Source of the DNA: Gimesia chilikensis | GTDB taxonomy: Bacteria; Planctomycetota; Planctomycetia; Planctomycetales; Planctomycetaceae | Assembly (NCBI RefSeq): GCF_007744075.1 | Contig: NZ_CP036266.1 | Location: 3,767,748-3,831,747 of the forward strand | Direction: 5' to 3' | DNA length: 64,000 nucleotides | In this document: positions 51,832 through 60,961 of the stretch, piece by piece | How positions within the stretch are numbered: the first letter of the stretch is position 1 | How the letters are laid out: each line of letters starts with the position of its first letter | Program-made: the position numbers and the translations under genes | The notes under the pieces: generated by a model | Databases searched by the model: none | The model's input: only the letters and a program-made list of their open reading frames with translations | What the model was told of the DNA's origin: nothing

Positions 51832-53756
51832 GGCTCTTCCTGTGGAACTTCAAATCCAGCCGGCTCTACTTCTGGAATCGAGATGGTAGAACGTTCTTCG
51901 GAGGGAGTTTTGTTTGAGATGGTGTATGTCGCCTGTACCGCCTGATTGTTTCGCAGCAATCCGGTGTCTGCTGCCATAGCCAGACGAAGTTCCTTCTTGG
52001 TGGAAACGTAGCGGGAAGCCACTTTGTCCGAATGAATCATGATATCATCAATCACATACTCATCGTGCTGACGCTTGATTATCACTGTGGCACCCTGCTG
52101 GTCATCACCCAGTTTGAGGCGAGCATAGCCCTGGTTTTCATTCAGTTCCATTGTCGTCAATCGTGACATCAGCAGTTCCGGGATAGAGAAGCCAATCTGT
52201 GGAACCCGATCAACCTGTCTCCAGACCAGTTCATTGAAGTCACGAGTCGAGTGACGCTGCAGATTGCGAATATTGTTTTCGTGCATGTCGTAGGCGTAGT
52301 TCTGTACCTGAACCAGCAACTCCAGGGTGGCTTTCACAGACGATGGTCGGCCCTGCAGGTCGAGTTCGATATCATCGACCAGCAGTTGTCCCAGGTGGTC
52401 ACGCAGGATGTAAGTTAACGGCAGGTTCCCCTGTCGGGCATGGACCTTCGTAACAGAACCATTGAAGTCGATGTCCAGGATCTCAAAGCCTGGCTGTGCG
52501 ATTTCGTCAATAGGCAACTGGGCTACCAGGTTGGGATTGACCTGCTCCCAGACGCGTCGGTTTAAATCGGGAGTCGAACTGAAACCCAGAATCTTGACAT
52601 CCCGTTTGGTCAAAGCTTCATTGAACAGCAATGTGATCGCGCGGGAGGAGAACAGTGAGGTCAGAGTGACCTGCTGTTTCCCATGATCCTGGAACAGTGT
52701 GACTTCTTCAACCAGGTACTGATCGGGGATATCCATTTCATCGGATTCGATCTTGAGCAGGGAGAGGTTAACCATCTTCCCGTCTTTCTGGGTGATGAAG
52801 TTGGCCAGTTTGTCTTCCACTTTCAGTTCATAATCTGCTGCTGCCATCTGCGATTCCGGCAGGGGAGCGACTTTGAGGTCTCCAAAGTTCAGGCTGCCCT
52901 GGTAGAACTTGTCGGCCGAGAATTTTTTCAGGGCGACTTTGTCAGCCTGGTTGTAAGCATCCAGGAAGTTGCTGACTGCCAGCAGCATCTTGGCTTCTTT
53001 TTTCGCGGACTTCACATGATTCCCATCCTCGCGGGATTCGACAGCGACGTCAGTCGCTTTCCATTTGCCTTCGTTGAGTTTCATCGTGATGATCATCTGC
53101 CCTGAACGTCGCGAAATACGAATAATGGCGATGTCTTTATCCATCTGGGCGTCGGGGCGTTTACGTTTCGTGCTGGAAGATTCGCCGGCGATTCGCTGGG
53201 AAAGCTTGGCCAGGAACGCGGGGTGCAACTGCTCCAGTGTTTCTTTGAATTCACCATCTGTGGATGCCAGAATGTCATCCCGATTGCCGTCTTCCCAGGC
53301 ATCGACAAATTCGCGGATGGTCACTAACAGATCCATCTGCTCGGTGACCGACTTCATCACGTTCAGGTTTTTCGATTTCTGGTTGATGTAAATGTCATCA
53401 ACAACCCACTCTCCGGTCTTGGTGACTTTCTTCAGCTCGTAGAGCAGTTTCTTTTTGTTTTTACCGACTTCAACAACCACTTTTTTGTGATTCTCGGAAA
53501 CATCCTTGATTTCTACAATCGTGGCTTCACCGGTCGGAATATTGAGAACCTTCAGGTCATCCAGCGACGACTTGTCTCTGAATGCCACCTTGGAAAACTT
53601 CATGGTGGTATGATGTTTCAGTTTTCGGATGTCTTCTTTTTCCATTGCCTGTGCAAACTGCTCAATGGTCTTCATTTCGACCATGGAAGCACAACCTGTT
53701 ACCGATACAAGTAGAAGCAGGCCACTGACCAGAGAGAAACCGTTTTTTAACATCAT
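51828..53756 (-). CDS. Exported lipoprotein with about five NTF2-like tandem modules
   Basis: 642 residues. The leader ends in a lipobox-like VSVTGCASM. The body contains repeated units of about 100-120 residues, each starting with a helical xFVDAWEDGNRDDILAST-like stretch and ending in a WVVDDIYI-type strand (GEWVVDDIYI, GKWKATDVAV, YLVEEVTLF, GQLLVDDIEL, EYVIDDIMI). This is the look of NTF2/Tim44-like modules. The C-terminal 40 residues are Pro/Glu/Ser-rich. No enzyme residues are evident, so a binding or scaffold role is my inference. It converges with the phosphofructokinase gene, sharing the four bases ctag. Confidence 0.75.
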   Translation of the reverse strand: MMLKNGFSLVSGLLLLVSVTGCASMVEMKTIEQFAQAMEKEDIRKLKHHTTMKFSKVAFRDKSSLDDLKVLNIPTGEATIVEIKDVSENHKKVVVEVGKNKKKLLYELKKVTKTGEWVVDDIYINQKSKNLNVMKSVTEQMDLLVTIREFVDAWEDGNRDDILASTDGEFKETLEQLHPAFLAKLSQRIAGESSSTKRKRPDAQMDKDIAIIRISRRSGQMIITMKLNEGKWKATDVAVESREDGNHVKSAKKEAKMLLAVSNFLDAYNQADKVALKKFSADKFYQGSLNFGDLKVAPLPESQMAAADYELKVEDKLANFITQKDGKMVNLSLLKIESDEMDIPDQYLVEEVTLFQDHGKQQVTLTSLFSSRAITLLFNEALTKRDVKILGFSSTPDLNRRVWEQVNPNLVAQLPIDEIAQPGFEILDIDFNGSVTKVHARQGNLPLTYILRDHLGQLLVDDIELDLQGRPSSVKATLELLVQVQNYAYDMHENNIRNLQRHSTRDFNELVWRQVDRVPQIGFSIPELLMSRLTTMELNENQGYARLKLGDDQQGATVIIKRQHDEYVIDDIMIHSDKVASRYVSTKKELRLAMAADTGLLRNNQAVQATYTISNKTPSEERSTISIPEVEPAGFEVPQEEP

Positions 53757-54145
53757 GATTAGTCCAGGCAGGTATTGGGGTTTTGAGAGGTATGAGGATT
53801 TGGTGTTTCAATTCCGAAAGCGGAGACGTTTACAACAAGATATGCTTTCGAGATTCAAACGAATGACAACTGCTTGTGGATTGAGAGTCTTAAAGACAGT
53901 TGCGAGAGAGGAGACGTTTTTTTGCAGGTTTGCGGATTTTCGTCAAGAGGGTTCCTGGAAAAAACGGTACGTTTCGTGCAGATCAGGAAAAAATTAATTG
54001 GGGTTGGCCTGAATTCCGAAATTAATATAATACGTGCCCTCGCCTGTTATTCATTTCTAAAGTGATTCCCCTCTTCGTCTGTTTTCCGTTCAGGCTAAAC
54101 ACATTTCCTGGGCCTTTCGCTACTGTCTGTGTTAGTGGAAAATCT
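53757..54145. other. Intergenic region with candidate promoter
   Basis: 389 bases upstream of the large exported protein gene (plus) and the lipoprotein gene (minus). The candidate promoter at 54004-54031 lies within it. Nothing else was recognised. Confidence 0.4.
54004..54031 (+). promoter_or_regulatory. Candidate sigma-70 promoter of the large exported protein gene
   Basis: -10 box tataat (54026-54031) is perfect; ttggcc (54004-54009) is a partial -35, spacer 16. Predicted start near 54038 leaves about 108 bases to the GTG at 54146. Confidence 0.45.
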
Positions 54146-57100
54146 GTGACTCATATTCGGAAACGAATTCTATTGATCTGTGGTTTCATCTGCCTGCTTG
54201 CCGGTTCGGCGCTCGCAGACGGCGATACCTCTGTCGCTACCCGGCTGCGGGTTGAATGGGGTGAGCAGACTCCTCGACTCTGGAATGCACGCTTCGAACT
54301 GACTGAGGGTGAAATTACTGCGGTTCGCTCGTTGGGAGTCGATGCCGACGAAATCTCTGTCATCACCCGGGATCAGGGGGCTGTACTCTATCAGCCACGA
54401 ACCAGTCGGGTGTTCAATAGTATTGAATTGGAAGTCCAGGGAGCTCCTGCTGCTAAGCTGCAGGTCTTTCTTCAGGACCGCAATGACTCCTCGATCACTT
54501 TGAAACAGGAATTCTCACTGAACGAACTGCTGCAGCACAAAGAGATCCTGCCGATCACCCAGACCGGTGCTCAGTTGATCGTCCAGCAGGCTCCCGGAGA
54601 AAAGCTGGCTCTGCAGGTAGACCGCCCCCATCTGGTATATGAACCGGCAGAATCAGTTCAATTTCAGGTTGTTCCCACTTTTTTACGAGGAAAAGAAATC
54701 TCCTCAGCCGACGTTCTCAAGTGGCGAGTCACTCGAGCCCGCAGCACGGAAACCGTGCTGGAAGGCCAAATCAAACTTTCCGAGGTGTCACAAGAGAACC
54801 TTACCAAAACAGGTATCTCTCTGGAGTTCAAGGCACCCGCAGAAGGAGTTTATCTGCTGCAGGTCAACGCGGACTCGGGGCAGGAATCCCTGGCGCAGTT
54901 TGTTGTCCTGGACCAGGGCGTGACGACTTCACTGGCTGAAAGTGAATCATCCGTGCTGGTCGACAGTCTTTCGCTGGATGGAAAACAGGATCAGAACGAT
55001 CTGGTCGCGCGGCGGGCGCGCAACCGGCTTCGCAATTCGTTTCGCTCGTTGTTTAAATCTGGCAAGGACTTACCTGCGGACACTTCGGCAGCAGCCCCCT
55101 GGTCTGCTTACCACTTGAAAATCAGGCATCCGCACCTGCCACATAAGCTGGTGATCACCTATCCTGAGTCAACAGACACCCATCTGGGGTTCAGTCTGCT
55201 GGAACCAGACGCTGCAGGGCAACTGGTTCCGGTAGGCATTGATGGGGGCGTCTACCACGCTGCAGCATCCCCTGCCTCAAACCTGCAGAAACGGGAGACT
55301 GAGTCACGGACCGAACTGCTGTTCTGGCCTAAAGTCACCAATCCCGTGTTGCTATTCCATAGTCTGGGGCATCCTGAAGCCGCAGAAGTGGCTGAGGTCT
55401 CGGTTTATGAATTGGCGAGTAATAAAAATGAGATGTCAGCAGAACTTTCATTACCCACAGAGAAAAAACGACTGGTGGGTCCCTATCTGCAAAAGCCACT
55501 GCTTCCCGAAATCTTTGGCGCCGCCCAGGTCCTGGACCTCAACAGTCATCGCAGCCTGGATGACTGGCAGACTTTCTATGAGGCGGGAGACCGGTTGGCA
55601 CAGTATCTGAAGTACCAGAGTTTTAACAGCGTTCTCCTGGGTGTCGCAGCCGATGGCAGTGCGATCTACCCTTCCCGGCACTTACAGCCAACTCCCCGTT
55701 ATGACTCTGGAGTGTACCATTCTTCCGGGCAGGATCTTCAGCGGAAAGACGTTCTGGAACTGCTGTTTCGGATATTTGACCGGGAGCAGTTAACCCTGGT
55801 GCCTGAATTGCAGTTCTCGTCAGTCAATGCGGCTCTGGAAAAACTGATTGAGGAACAGCCTGAGCAGGCAGTGGGTATCGAACTGGTTAACCTGCACGGC
55901 CAGACCTGGAAAAAATCACAAGTGGCCGCCCGCGGGCAGGCCCCCTTTTATAATCCCCTGCATCCCCGGGTTCAGGAAGAAATTGTCAACGTCTTTACTG
56001 AACTGGTCCAACGTTATCAGGCACACCCTTCGTTTCAGGGGGTGGCGGTACAACTCAGTCTGAATGGATACTTACAGCTTCCCGGACTGGACTGGGGCTA
56101 CGATGATGCGACTGTCGCCGCTTTCTCCCGGGAGACAGGTGTGCGAATTCCCCGGTTTGCTGAATCGCAACGGTTTGAAAAACGATATCAATACCTGACC
56201 ACGACGGCTCTGCCTCAATGGACCGACTGGCGCTGTCAGAAAATCCGGGCCCTGCATGAACAGCTCGCAGCAGTATTGTCGAAAGCGAAACCCGACGCAC
56301 AACTGGTATTTTCTGCCCGCGAATTGATTCCGACTCAAAGTCGGCAGGGGAATGTGATTTCTGCTTTGAAAACCGGCGCCCCGTTTCGACCGGTACTGAT
56401 GGAGATGGGGCTCGATTTATCCCGCTATGATCAGATCACCAATGCCGTAGTAATCAGGCCTCAGCGTTTCATCTGGGGACAACAGGCCGAGCACGATCTT
56501 CAGTTTCTGAACACTCACTCCAACATTGATGACAGTTTCAAGTCGCGCGTTAATGGCGTCGTCTATTATCATCAGCCACTGGAAATCCGGATTCCTGAAT
56601 TCGACCGGCTGTCTCCCTGGCAGCCGGCCTTTACCTGGCTGGCCACTCAGGCTTCGCCCTCAGCGGCAGCCAATCGGATTCGCTATGTGCATTCCGTTGC
56701 AGCACTGGATCCCTATATGACATTTGACGGAGGCTGGACGATTCCCTTTGGGCAGGAAGAGGCCACACGTTCCCTGCGATCGCAGCTGATTCAATTACCG
56801 GCCCGTCCATTCCAGACAATCGACTCCTCAGAGCAGCCGGTGATTACCCGTTTTTCCAGAGGGAAAGAGAAGTCTGTCTTCTATCTGGTCAACGACTTCC
56901 CTTACCGCTGCGAAGCGACCGTATCGTTGATGATGACACCAAAAGCGACCGTGGCCAGACTCGGAAACGGCGAATCGGTGCATTTCACTCGTACGACTGA
57001 AGGTGTCAGCAGCTATAAGATCTCGCTGGAAGCCTACGATCTGCAGGCGTTCGAGATCGACGACGCCCAGGCGAGATTGATCTCCGTCAAAACCACCATT

Positions 57101-57856
57101 GATCAGGTTGATCTGCAGGAATTACAGGCGCGCATTGATCAGAAGAAAAAAATGCTGGTGCAACTGCATCGATCACTGGATGATGCATCGGCTGTCGTCT
57201 TCAAGGCGGATTTTGAAGCCAAAAACTCACGGGATTATATCCTCGCAGGCTGGGAGTCTAAAACGGATCAGCGGGTTTCCTGGAATCTCGATACTACAGA
57301 AGCGCATTCGGGTCGCACTTCACTCGTGCTGGATACCCGCCCGGGTAATAACTTCCTGCGTACGAATCCCATTCCCCTGGAGAATTGCCGCTATCTGAAT
57401 ATGGGCGTCTGGATGAAATCAAAGTCACCCAATATGCAGGTGCGGATTTCACTGGAAGCGGAGCAGAATGGAAAGCTCAAGGCGCAGTCTGCCATCATCG
57501 GTGTGGACCAGAACTGGCGGAAGTACGTCTTCCGTGTGAAAGACATTCCCTCCTCACAGATTCAGAATGCCCAGATCGTGATCGAGAAGCTGGGGAATGA
57601 AAAACTATGGATCGATGATGTCGATCTGCAAATCCATCAGATTTCTCCCGAAGATGACCGTCAGCTGACCAAGCTGATCTCAACGCTGGCTCTGGCCTGG
57701 GACTCACAACGCTACCTGGACTGCTATCGCCTGCTGGAAAGTTACTGGGGCCAGTTCGGGGAAACCATCGCCCCACAGTCTCAGCCGACCCAGGAGGGAG
57801 CTGAGCCCGTCAAACACGTTGAGCGGCGGGGCCTCCGCAAGCTGATTCAACGCTGA
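54146..57856 (+). CDS. Large exported protein, glycoside hydrolase-like barrel with carbohydrate-binding-like end
   Basis: 1236 residues from GTG 54146, chosen because it directly precedes a signal peptide (RKRILLICGFICLLAGSALA); an upstream GTG at 54062 is possible. The first 440 residues are beta-rich. From about 520 to 800 a TIM-barrel-like region resembles the GHL10/DUF187 family: DWQTFYEAGDRLAQYLKYQ, FNSVLLGVAADGSAIY, LTLVPELQFSS, NPLHPRVQEEIVNVFTELV, GLDWGYDDATVAAFSRETG. The last third includes a coiled coil and a galactose-binding-like module (AGWESKTDQRVSWNLDTT, AHSGRTSLVLD, RYLNMGVWMKS). The assignment is by appearance; catalytic residues cannot be fixed. Confidence 0.65.
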   Translation: MTHIRKRILLICGFICLLAGSALADGDTSVATRLRVEWGEQTPRLWNARFELTEGEITAVRSLGVDADEISVITRDQGAVLYQPRTSRVFNSIELEVQGAPAAKLQVFLQDRNDSSITLKQEFSLNELLQHKEILPITQTGAQLIVQQAPGEKLALQVDRPHLVYEPAESVQFQVVPTFLRGKEISSADVLKWRVTRARSTETVLEGQIKLSEVSQENLTKTGISLEFKAPAEGVYLLQVNADSGQESLAQFVVLDQGVTTSLAESESSVLVDSLSLDGKQDQNDLVARRARNRLRNSFRSLFKSGKDLPADTSAAAPWSAYHLKIRHPHLPHKLVITYPESTDTHLGFSLLEPDAAGQLVPVGIDGGVYHAAASPASNLQKRETESRTELLFWPKVTNPVLLFHSLGHPEAAEVAEVSVYELASNKNEMSAELSLPTEKKRLVGPYLQKPLLPEIFGAAQVLDLNSHRSLDDWQTFYEAGDRLAQYLKYQSFNSVLLGVAADGSAIYPSRHLQPTPRYDSGVYHSSGQDLQRKDVLELLFRIFDREQLTLVPELQFSSVNAALEKLIEEQPEQAVGIELVNLHGQTWKKSQVAARGQAPFYNPLHPRVQEEIVNVFTELVQRYQAHPSFQGVAVQLSLNGYLQLPGLDWGYDDATVAAFSRETGVRIPRFAESQRFEKRYQYLTTTALPQWTDWRCQKIRALHEQLAAVLSKAKPDAQLVFSARELIPTQSRQGNVISALKTGAPFRPVLMEMGLDLSRYDQITNAVVIRPQRFIWGQQAEHDLQFLNTHSNIDDSFKSRVNGVVYYHQPLEIRIPEFDRLSPWQPAFTWLATQASPSAAANRIRYVHSVAALDPYMTFDGGWTIPFGQEEATRSLRSQLIQLPARPFQTIDSSEQPVITRFSRGKEKSVFYLVNDFPYRCEATVSLMMTPKATVARLGNGESVHFTRTTEGVSSYKISLEAYDLQAFEIDDAQARLISVKTTIDQVDLQELQARIDQKKKMLVQLHRSLDDASAVVFKADFEAKNSRDYILAGWESKTDQRVSWNLDTTEAHSGRTSLVLDTRPGNNFLRTNPIPLENCRYLNMGVWMKSKSPNMQVRISLEAEQNGKLKAQSAIIGVDQNWRKYVFRVKDIPSSQIQNAQIVIEKLGNEKLWIDDVDLQIHQISPEDDRQLTKLISTLALAWDSQRYLDCYRLLESYWGQFGETIAPQSQPTQEGAEPVKHVERRGLRKLIQR

Positions 57857-58030
57857 AAGGCACAGCGCAGTGCGCGAGTTAGTGCTGTCGGACTCGCTCT
57901 AACATCAGTCATATTAAGGGAATATGCGAATTCCCCTGATTCGAGACTGTGGAAGTGCTATAATGGATGATGAACACTTCATTCATTGATATTCTCATGC
58001 AACCACTCATCTTGCAAGGAAGGGTTTGTG

Positions 58031-59761
58031 ATGGCAGCTCGCAAAACAGGCACCAGATCAGGTGGAACCAAGTCCCGGTTACCCGCAAAAAAAACAACCA
58101 CAAAACGTTCGGCAAACAAGCAGAACGGAAAAGTACATACGATTGGCAGTTATCTGATTCAGCGTCTGCAGGACTACGGAATTACCGATCTGTTCGGAAT
58201 CCCGGGCGATTTTGTGCTGCAGTTCTATGGGATGCTGGAAGAGAGTCCGATTCGTGTGATCGGAACGACACGCGAAGATAACGCGGGCTACGCCGCCGAC
58301 GGATATGCCCGCGTGCATGGCTTGGGGGCAGTCTGCGTCACCTACTGTGTGGGGGGCTTGTCGCTGTGTAACTCGATAGCTGGGGCCTACGCTGAAAAAT
58401 CTCCTGTGATCGTCATCAGCGGCTCACCAGGTATGACAGAACGTGCCAGCGACCCCCTGTTGCATCACCGGGTCAAAGATTTTCACACCCAGCGGGATGT
58501 CTTCGAGAAAATCACGGTCGCTTCTGCCGTCCTCGATGACCCGATGACGGCTTTTCATGAAATCGATCGCTGCCTGGAAGCCTGTGTGCGTTTCAAGCGG
58601 CCCGTTTACCTGGAAATCCCCCGTGACTGCGTCCATACCAAAGCGATTGTCCCCCATATTCCGGACGACAGCCAGGCGGAGAGCGATAAAAATGCACTCC
58701 GCGAGTCACTGGAAGAAGCTACCGAACTGCTCGAAGCCAGCAAGAAGCCGGTCATTGTGGCTGGTGTTGAACTGCATCGCTTCGGGTTGCGGGAAGAGGT
58801 CCTCAAATTCGCGGAGAAGCACCAGATCCCGATGTGTGCGACCATTCTGGGGAAATCGGTTGTCAGCGAATTACACCCTTTGTACCTGGGCGTCTATGAA
58901 GGGGCCATGGGGCGCAACGAAGTGCAGAAATACGTCGAAGAGAGCGACTGTGTGATTCTCCTCGGCACCTTCATGACAGATATTAACCTGGGCATCTACA
59001 CCGCGCACCTCGATCCCGGCAAATGCATCTACGCTACCAGCGAGAAGCTACGAATCAGCTATCACCATTTTCACGATGTCGTCTTCTCGGACTTTGTGAA
59101 AGCACTGCGTAAGCAGAAAATGAAAGTGGTGAAGCGAAAAATTCCGGATCAGGTCCGTCCGCCGCAGATCGATTTCGAAGTGAATCCAACTGCGCCCGTG
59201 ACCACAAAACACCTGTTCCAAAGCATCAATCAGATTTTGAGTGACGATACGGTCGTAGTGACGGATGTCGGGGACTGCCTGTTTGGGGCCGTCGATTTGA
59301 CTATCAGCACCCATACCAAGTTCCTGAGTCCCGCTTACTATACTTCCATGGGGTTTGCGATCCCGGCTTCGATCGGAGCCCAGGTCGCTAATCAGGAACT
59401 CAGGCCGATTGTTCTGGTGGGAGACGGTGCGTTTCAGATGACCTGCCTGGAGCTCTCAACGGCCCTCAAGCTGGGGTACAATCCAATCGTGATTGTGCTG
59501 AATAATAAGGGCTACATGACCGAACGTTTTCTGCAGGAGGGGCCGTTTAATAATATTCCCGACTGGAAATATCATAATATTACGGATCTGATCGGCGGAG
59601 GCTGGGGCTTTGAGGTCAGCACGGAAGGCGACCTGGAGAAGGCACTCAAAGCGGCGCTGGCCAATACGGACAGCTTGAGCGTGATTAATGTCCATCTGAA
59701 GCCGACGGATGTCAGCCCTGCCTTGACGCGGCTGGCTGAGAAGATGTCCAAAACACTCTAA
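58031..59761 (+). CDS. Thiamine-diphosphate-dependent 2-oxoacid decarboxylase (pyruvate/indolepyruvate type)
   Basis: 576 residues from ATG 58031, which has an aaggaagg site; the earlier in-frame ATG at 57986 is less likely. The N-terminal domain has [20 protein letters not shown] and [16 protein letters not shown] (catalytic Glu region). The ThDP motif is [19 protein letters not shown]...[14 protein letters not shown] (GDG and NN). It resembles pyruvate, indolepyruvate or phenylpyruvate decarboxylases rather than acetolactate synthase. The first 35 residues are a strongly basic Lys/Arg/Ser-rich extension without known counterpart. No partner genes are nearby. Confidence 0.88.
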   Translation: MAARKTGTRSGGTKSRLPAKKTTTKRSANKQNGKVHTIGSYLIQRLQDYGITDLFGIPGDFVLQFYGMLEESPIRVIGTTREDNAGYAADGYARVHGLGAVCVTYCVGGLSLCNSIAGAYAEKSPVIVISGSPGMTERASDPLLHHRVKDFHTQRDVFEKITVASAVLDDPMTAFHEIDRCLEACVRFKRPVYLEIPRDCVHTKAIVPHIPDDSQAESDKNALRESLEEATELLEASKKPVIVAGVELHRFGLREEVLKFAEKHQIPMCATILGKSVVSELHPLYLGVYEGAMGRNEVQKYVEESDCVILLGTFMTDINLGIYTAHLDPGKCIYATSEKLRISYHHFHDVVFSDFVKALRKQKMKVVKRKIPDQVRPPQIDFEVNPTAPVTTKHLFQSINQILSDDTVVVTDVGDCLFGAVDLTISTHTKFLSPAYYTSMGFAIPASIGAQVANQELRPIVLVGDGAFQMTCLELSTALKLGYNPIVIVLNNKGYMTERFLQEGPFNNIPDWKYHNITDLIGGGWGFEVSTEGDLEKALKAALANTDSLSVINVHLKPTDVSPALTRLAEKMSKTL

Positions 59762-59784
59762 TCTGGTGGCCTGAAAACGTAAAA

Positions 59785-59820
59785 AAGCCGGGCGAGAGTC
59801 CCGTTCTCATCGTCCGGCTT
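59785..59820 (-). terminator. Terminator downstream of the small lipoprotein gene
   Basis: aagccgggcga (59785-59795) pairs with tcgtccggctt (59810-59820), 11 pairs with one G-T. On the minus strand the stem is followed by a T-run (complement of the A-run at 59781-59786). It can also stop plus-strand transcription from the decarboxylase gene 24 bases upstream. Confidence 0.8.
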
Positions 59821-59908
59821 GAGTCCTTTCGCATGCAGATTTCGGCACAAGGCGCGAAATCTGCGTGAGTTACTACGAAAGGGTCCCCCCTGTTGTAACT
59901 GGCAGCGA

Positions 59909-60142
59909 TTATTGCTGCTGCTGAGCTTCGTGCTCGAGCTTGTATTGTTCCAGTACTTCCCGCTGGTTGTACAACTGCTCTTCGGGGCCGGCCGGGAAGA
60001 ACTGTACGTCATCATTCAGGTAGTAGGCTGAAGGCAATGTCTGGCCTCCCAGGCTGGTCTGGCATCCAGAGTTTGCTAATCCCATCAGTGCTAAACCCAG
60101 TACTCCAACAGTTGACCAATTTTTAAGCTGGCGAATCACCAT
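59909..60142 (-). CDS. Small lipoprotein, paralogue of the gene at 60421
   Basis: 77 residues. A leader with a lipobox-like LMGLANSGCQ, then a short polar region and a conserved end, VQFFPAGPEEQL-YNQREVLEQYKLE, followed by a glutamine tail. The last part matches the neighbouring protein (VQMFPISAEDQL-NDQRKVLEQYQQE), so the two are duplicates of a short exported family I do not recognise. A terminator lies downstream. Confidence 0.7.
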   Translation of the reverse strand: MVIRQLKNWSTVGVLGLALMGLANSGCQTSLGGQTLPSAYYLNDDVQFFPAGPEEQLYNQREVLEQYKLEHEAQQQQ

Positions 60143-60420
60143 GATTGTCCTCGGAAAGTAAAGTTGTCGAATGGCACCTGTCGGGGAGAAACGGAAACAG
60201 GGTAAAACAAGTGCCGGTAATACCTTGGGATCAGTCTGTCCATAAACTTAATCCATCATTTCAACGGGAAATGACTGGCAAGGTCACGCATTACTATCAT
60301 GTGTGTACTTCTATTATCGACAATCACGGCCGGAATCTTCGGTACAATCTGCGTAATCGGACAATATTTTGTATCAAGCACAACTGGCGGGCATAGATAT
60401 GGCGTCTACGAACCTTATGT

Positions 60421-60690
60421 TCAGTTGGTCGATGTGGCGTTGTCTGAACTCTGCACCGACTTCCGCTCCTGCTGATATTGTTCCAGAACTTTCCGCTGAT
60501 CATTCAGCTGGTCTTCAGCACTGATTGGAAACATCTGCACGACGTCCATGCTGTAAAACTCATAATGGTGTGGGACCGCCCTTTCGTGAGGCTGACGCAC
60601 CATCTGGTTCTGGATGCTGGTAAACGTGATGACAGTGAAGAAAAGTAAACCGGTACTGAAGAGAACGAGTTTCTGGCGAGCCTGCATCAT
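60421..60690 (-). CDS. Small exported protein, paralogue of the gene at 59909
   Basis: 89 residues from the ATG ATG pair at 60690 (MMQARQKLVLF). A hydrophobic N-terminal helix (LVLFSTGLLFFTVITFTSI) acts as a signal or anchor. No lipobox is present, unlike the paralogue. The C-terminal half carries VQMFPISAEDQL and QRKVLEQYQQE. The frame extends further upstream to 61101, but that part overlaps the antisense side of the GspE-like gene and looks non-coding. It lies 271 bases beyond the stop of the GspE-like gene. Confidence 0.65.
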   Translation of the reverse strand: MMQARQKLVLFSTGLLFFTVITFTSIQNQMVRQPHERAVPHHYEFYSMDVVQMFPISAEDQLNDQRKVLEQYQQERKSVQSSDNATSTN

Positions 60691-60961
60691 AACCTCGAAC
60701 TGCAAATGAGAGAGAACAGTCACCCCGCTGCTGTGAGAGGTGACCTGGATTGGAAGGGACCAAAGGGTTACTCTCGGCAAGAGCAGTGCCCTCATCCGCG
60801 AGCGAAGTGGAGCAACAATAAAAAACAGAGGCTCCATCAGCAGAGTATCGGTCGCTCCAATCGGAATCTTTAGCGCAGTCTGCCTGGTGTGCCAGTTAAT
60901 GAGCAGGCGCACCGGGATTGCAGAACTCACTTTTTTCAGTTGGATCACATCCGCAAGACTA

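Noticed and set aside
60145-60396. 83-residue plus frame between the two small paralogues
   Set aside because: Low-complexity, no homologous pattern and on the strand opposite to both neighbours.
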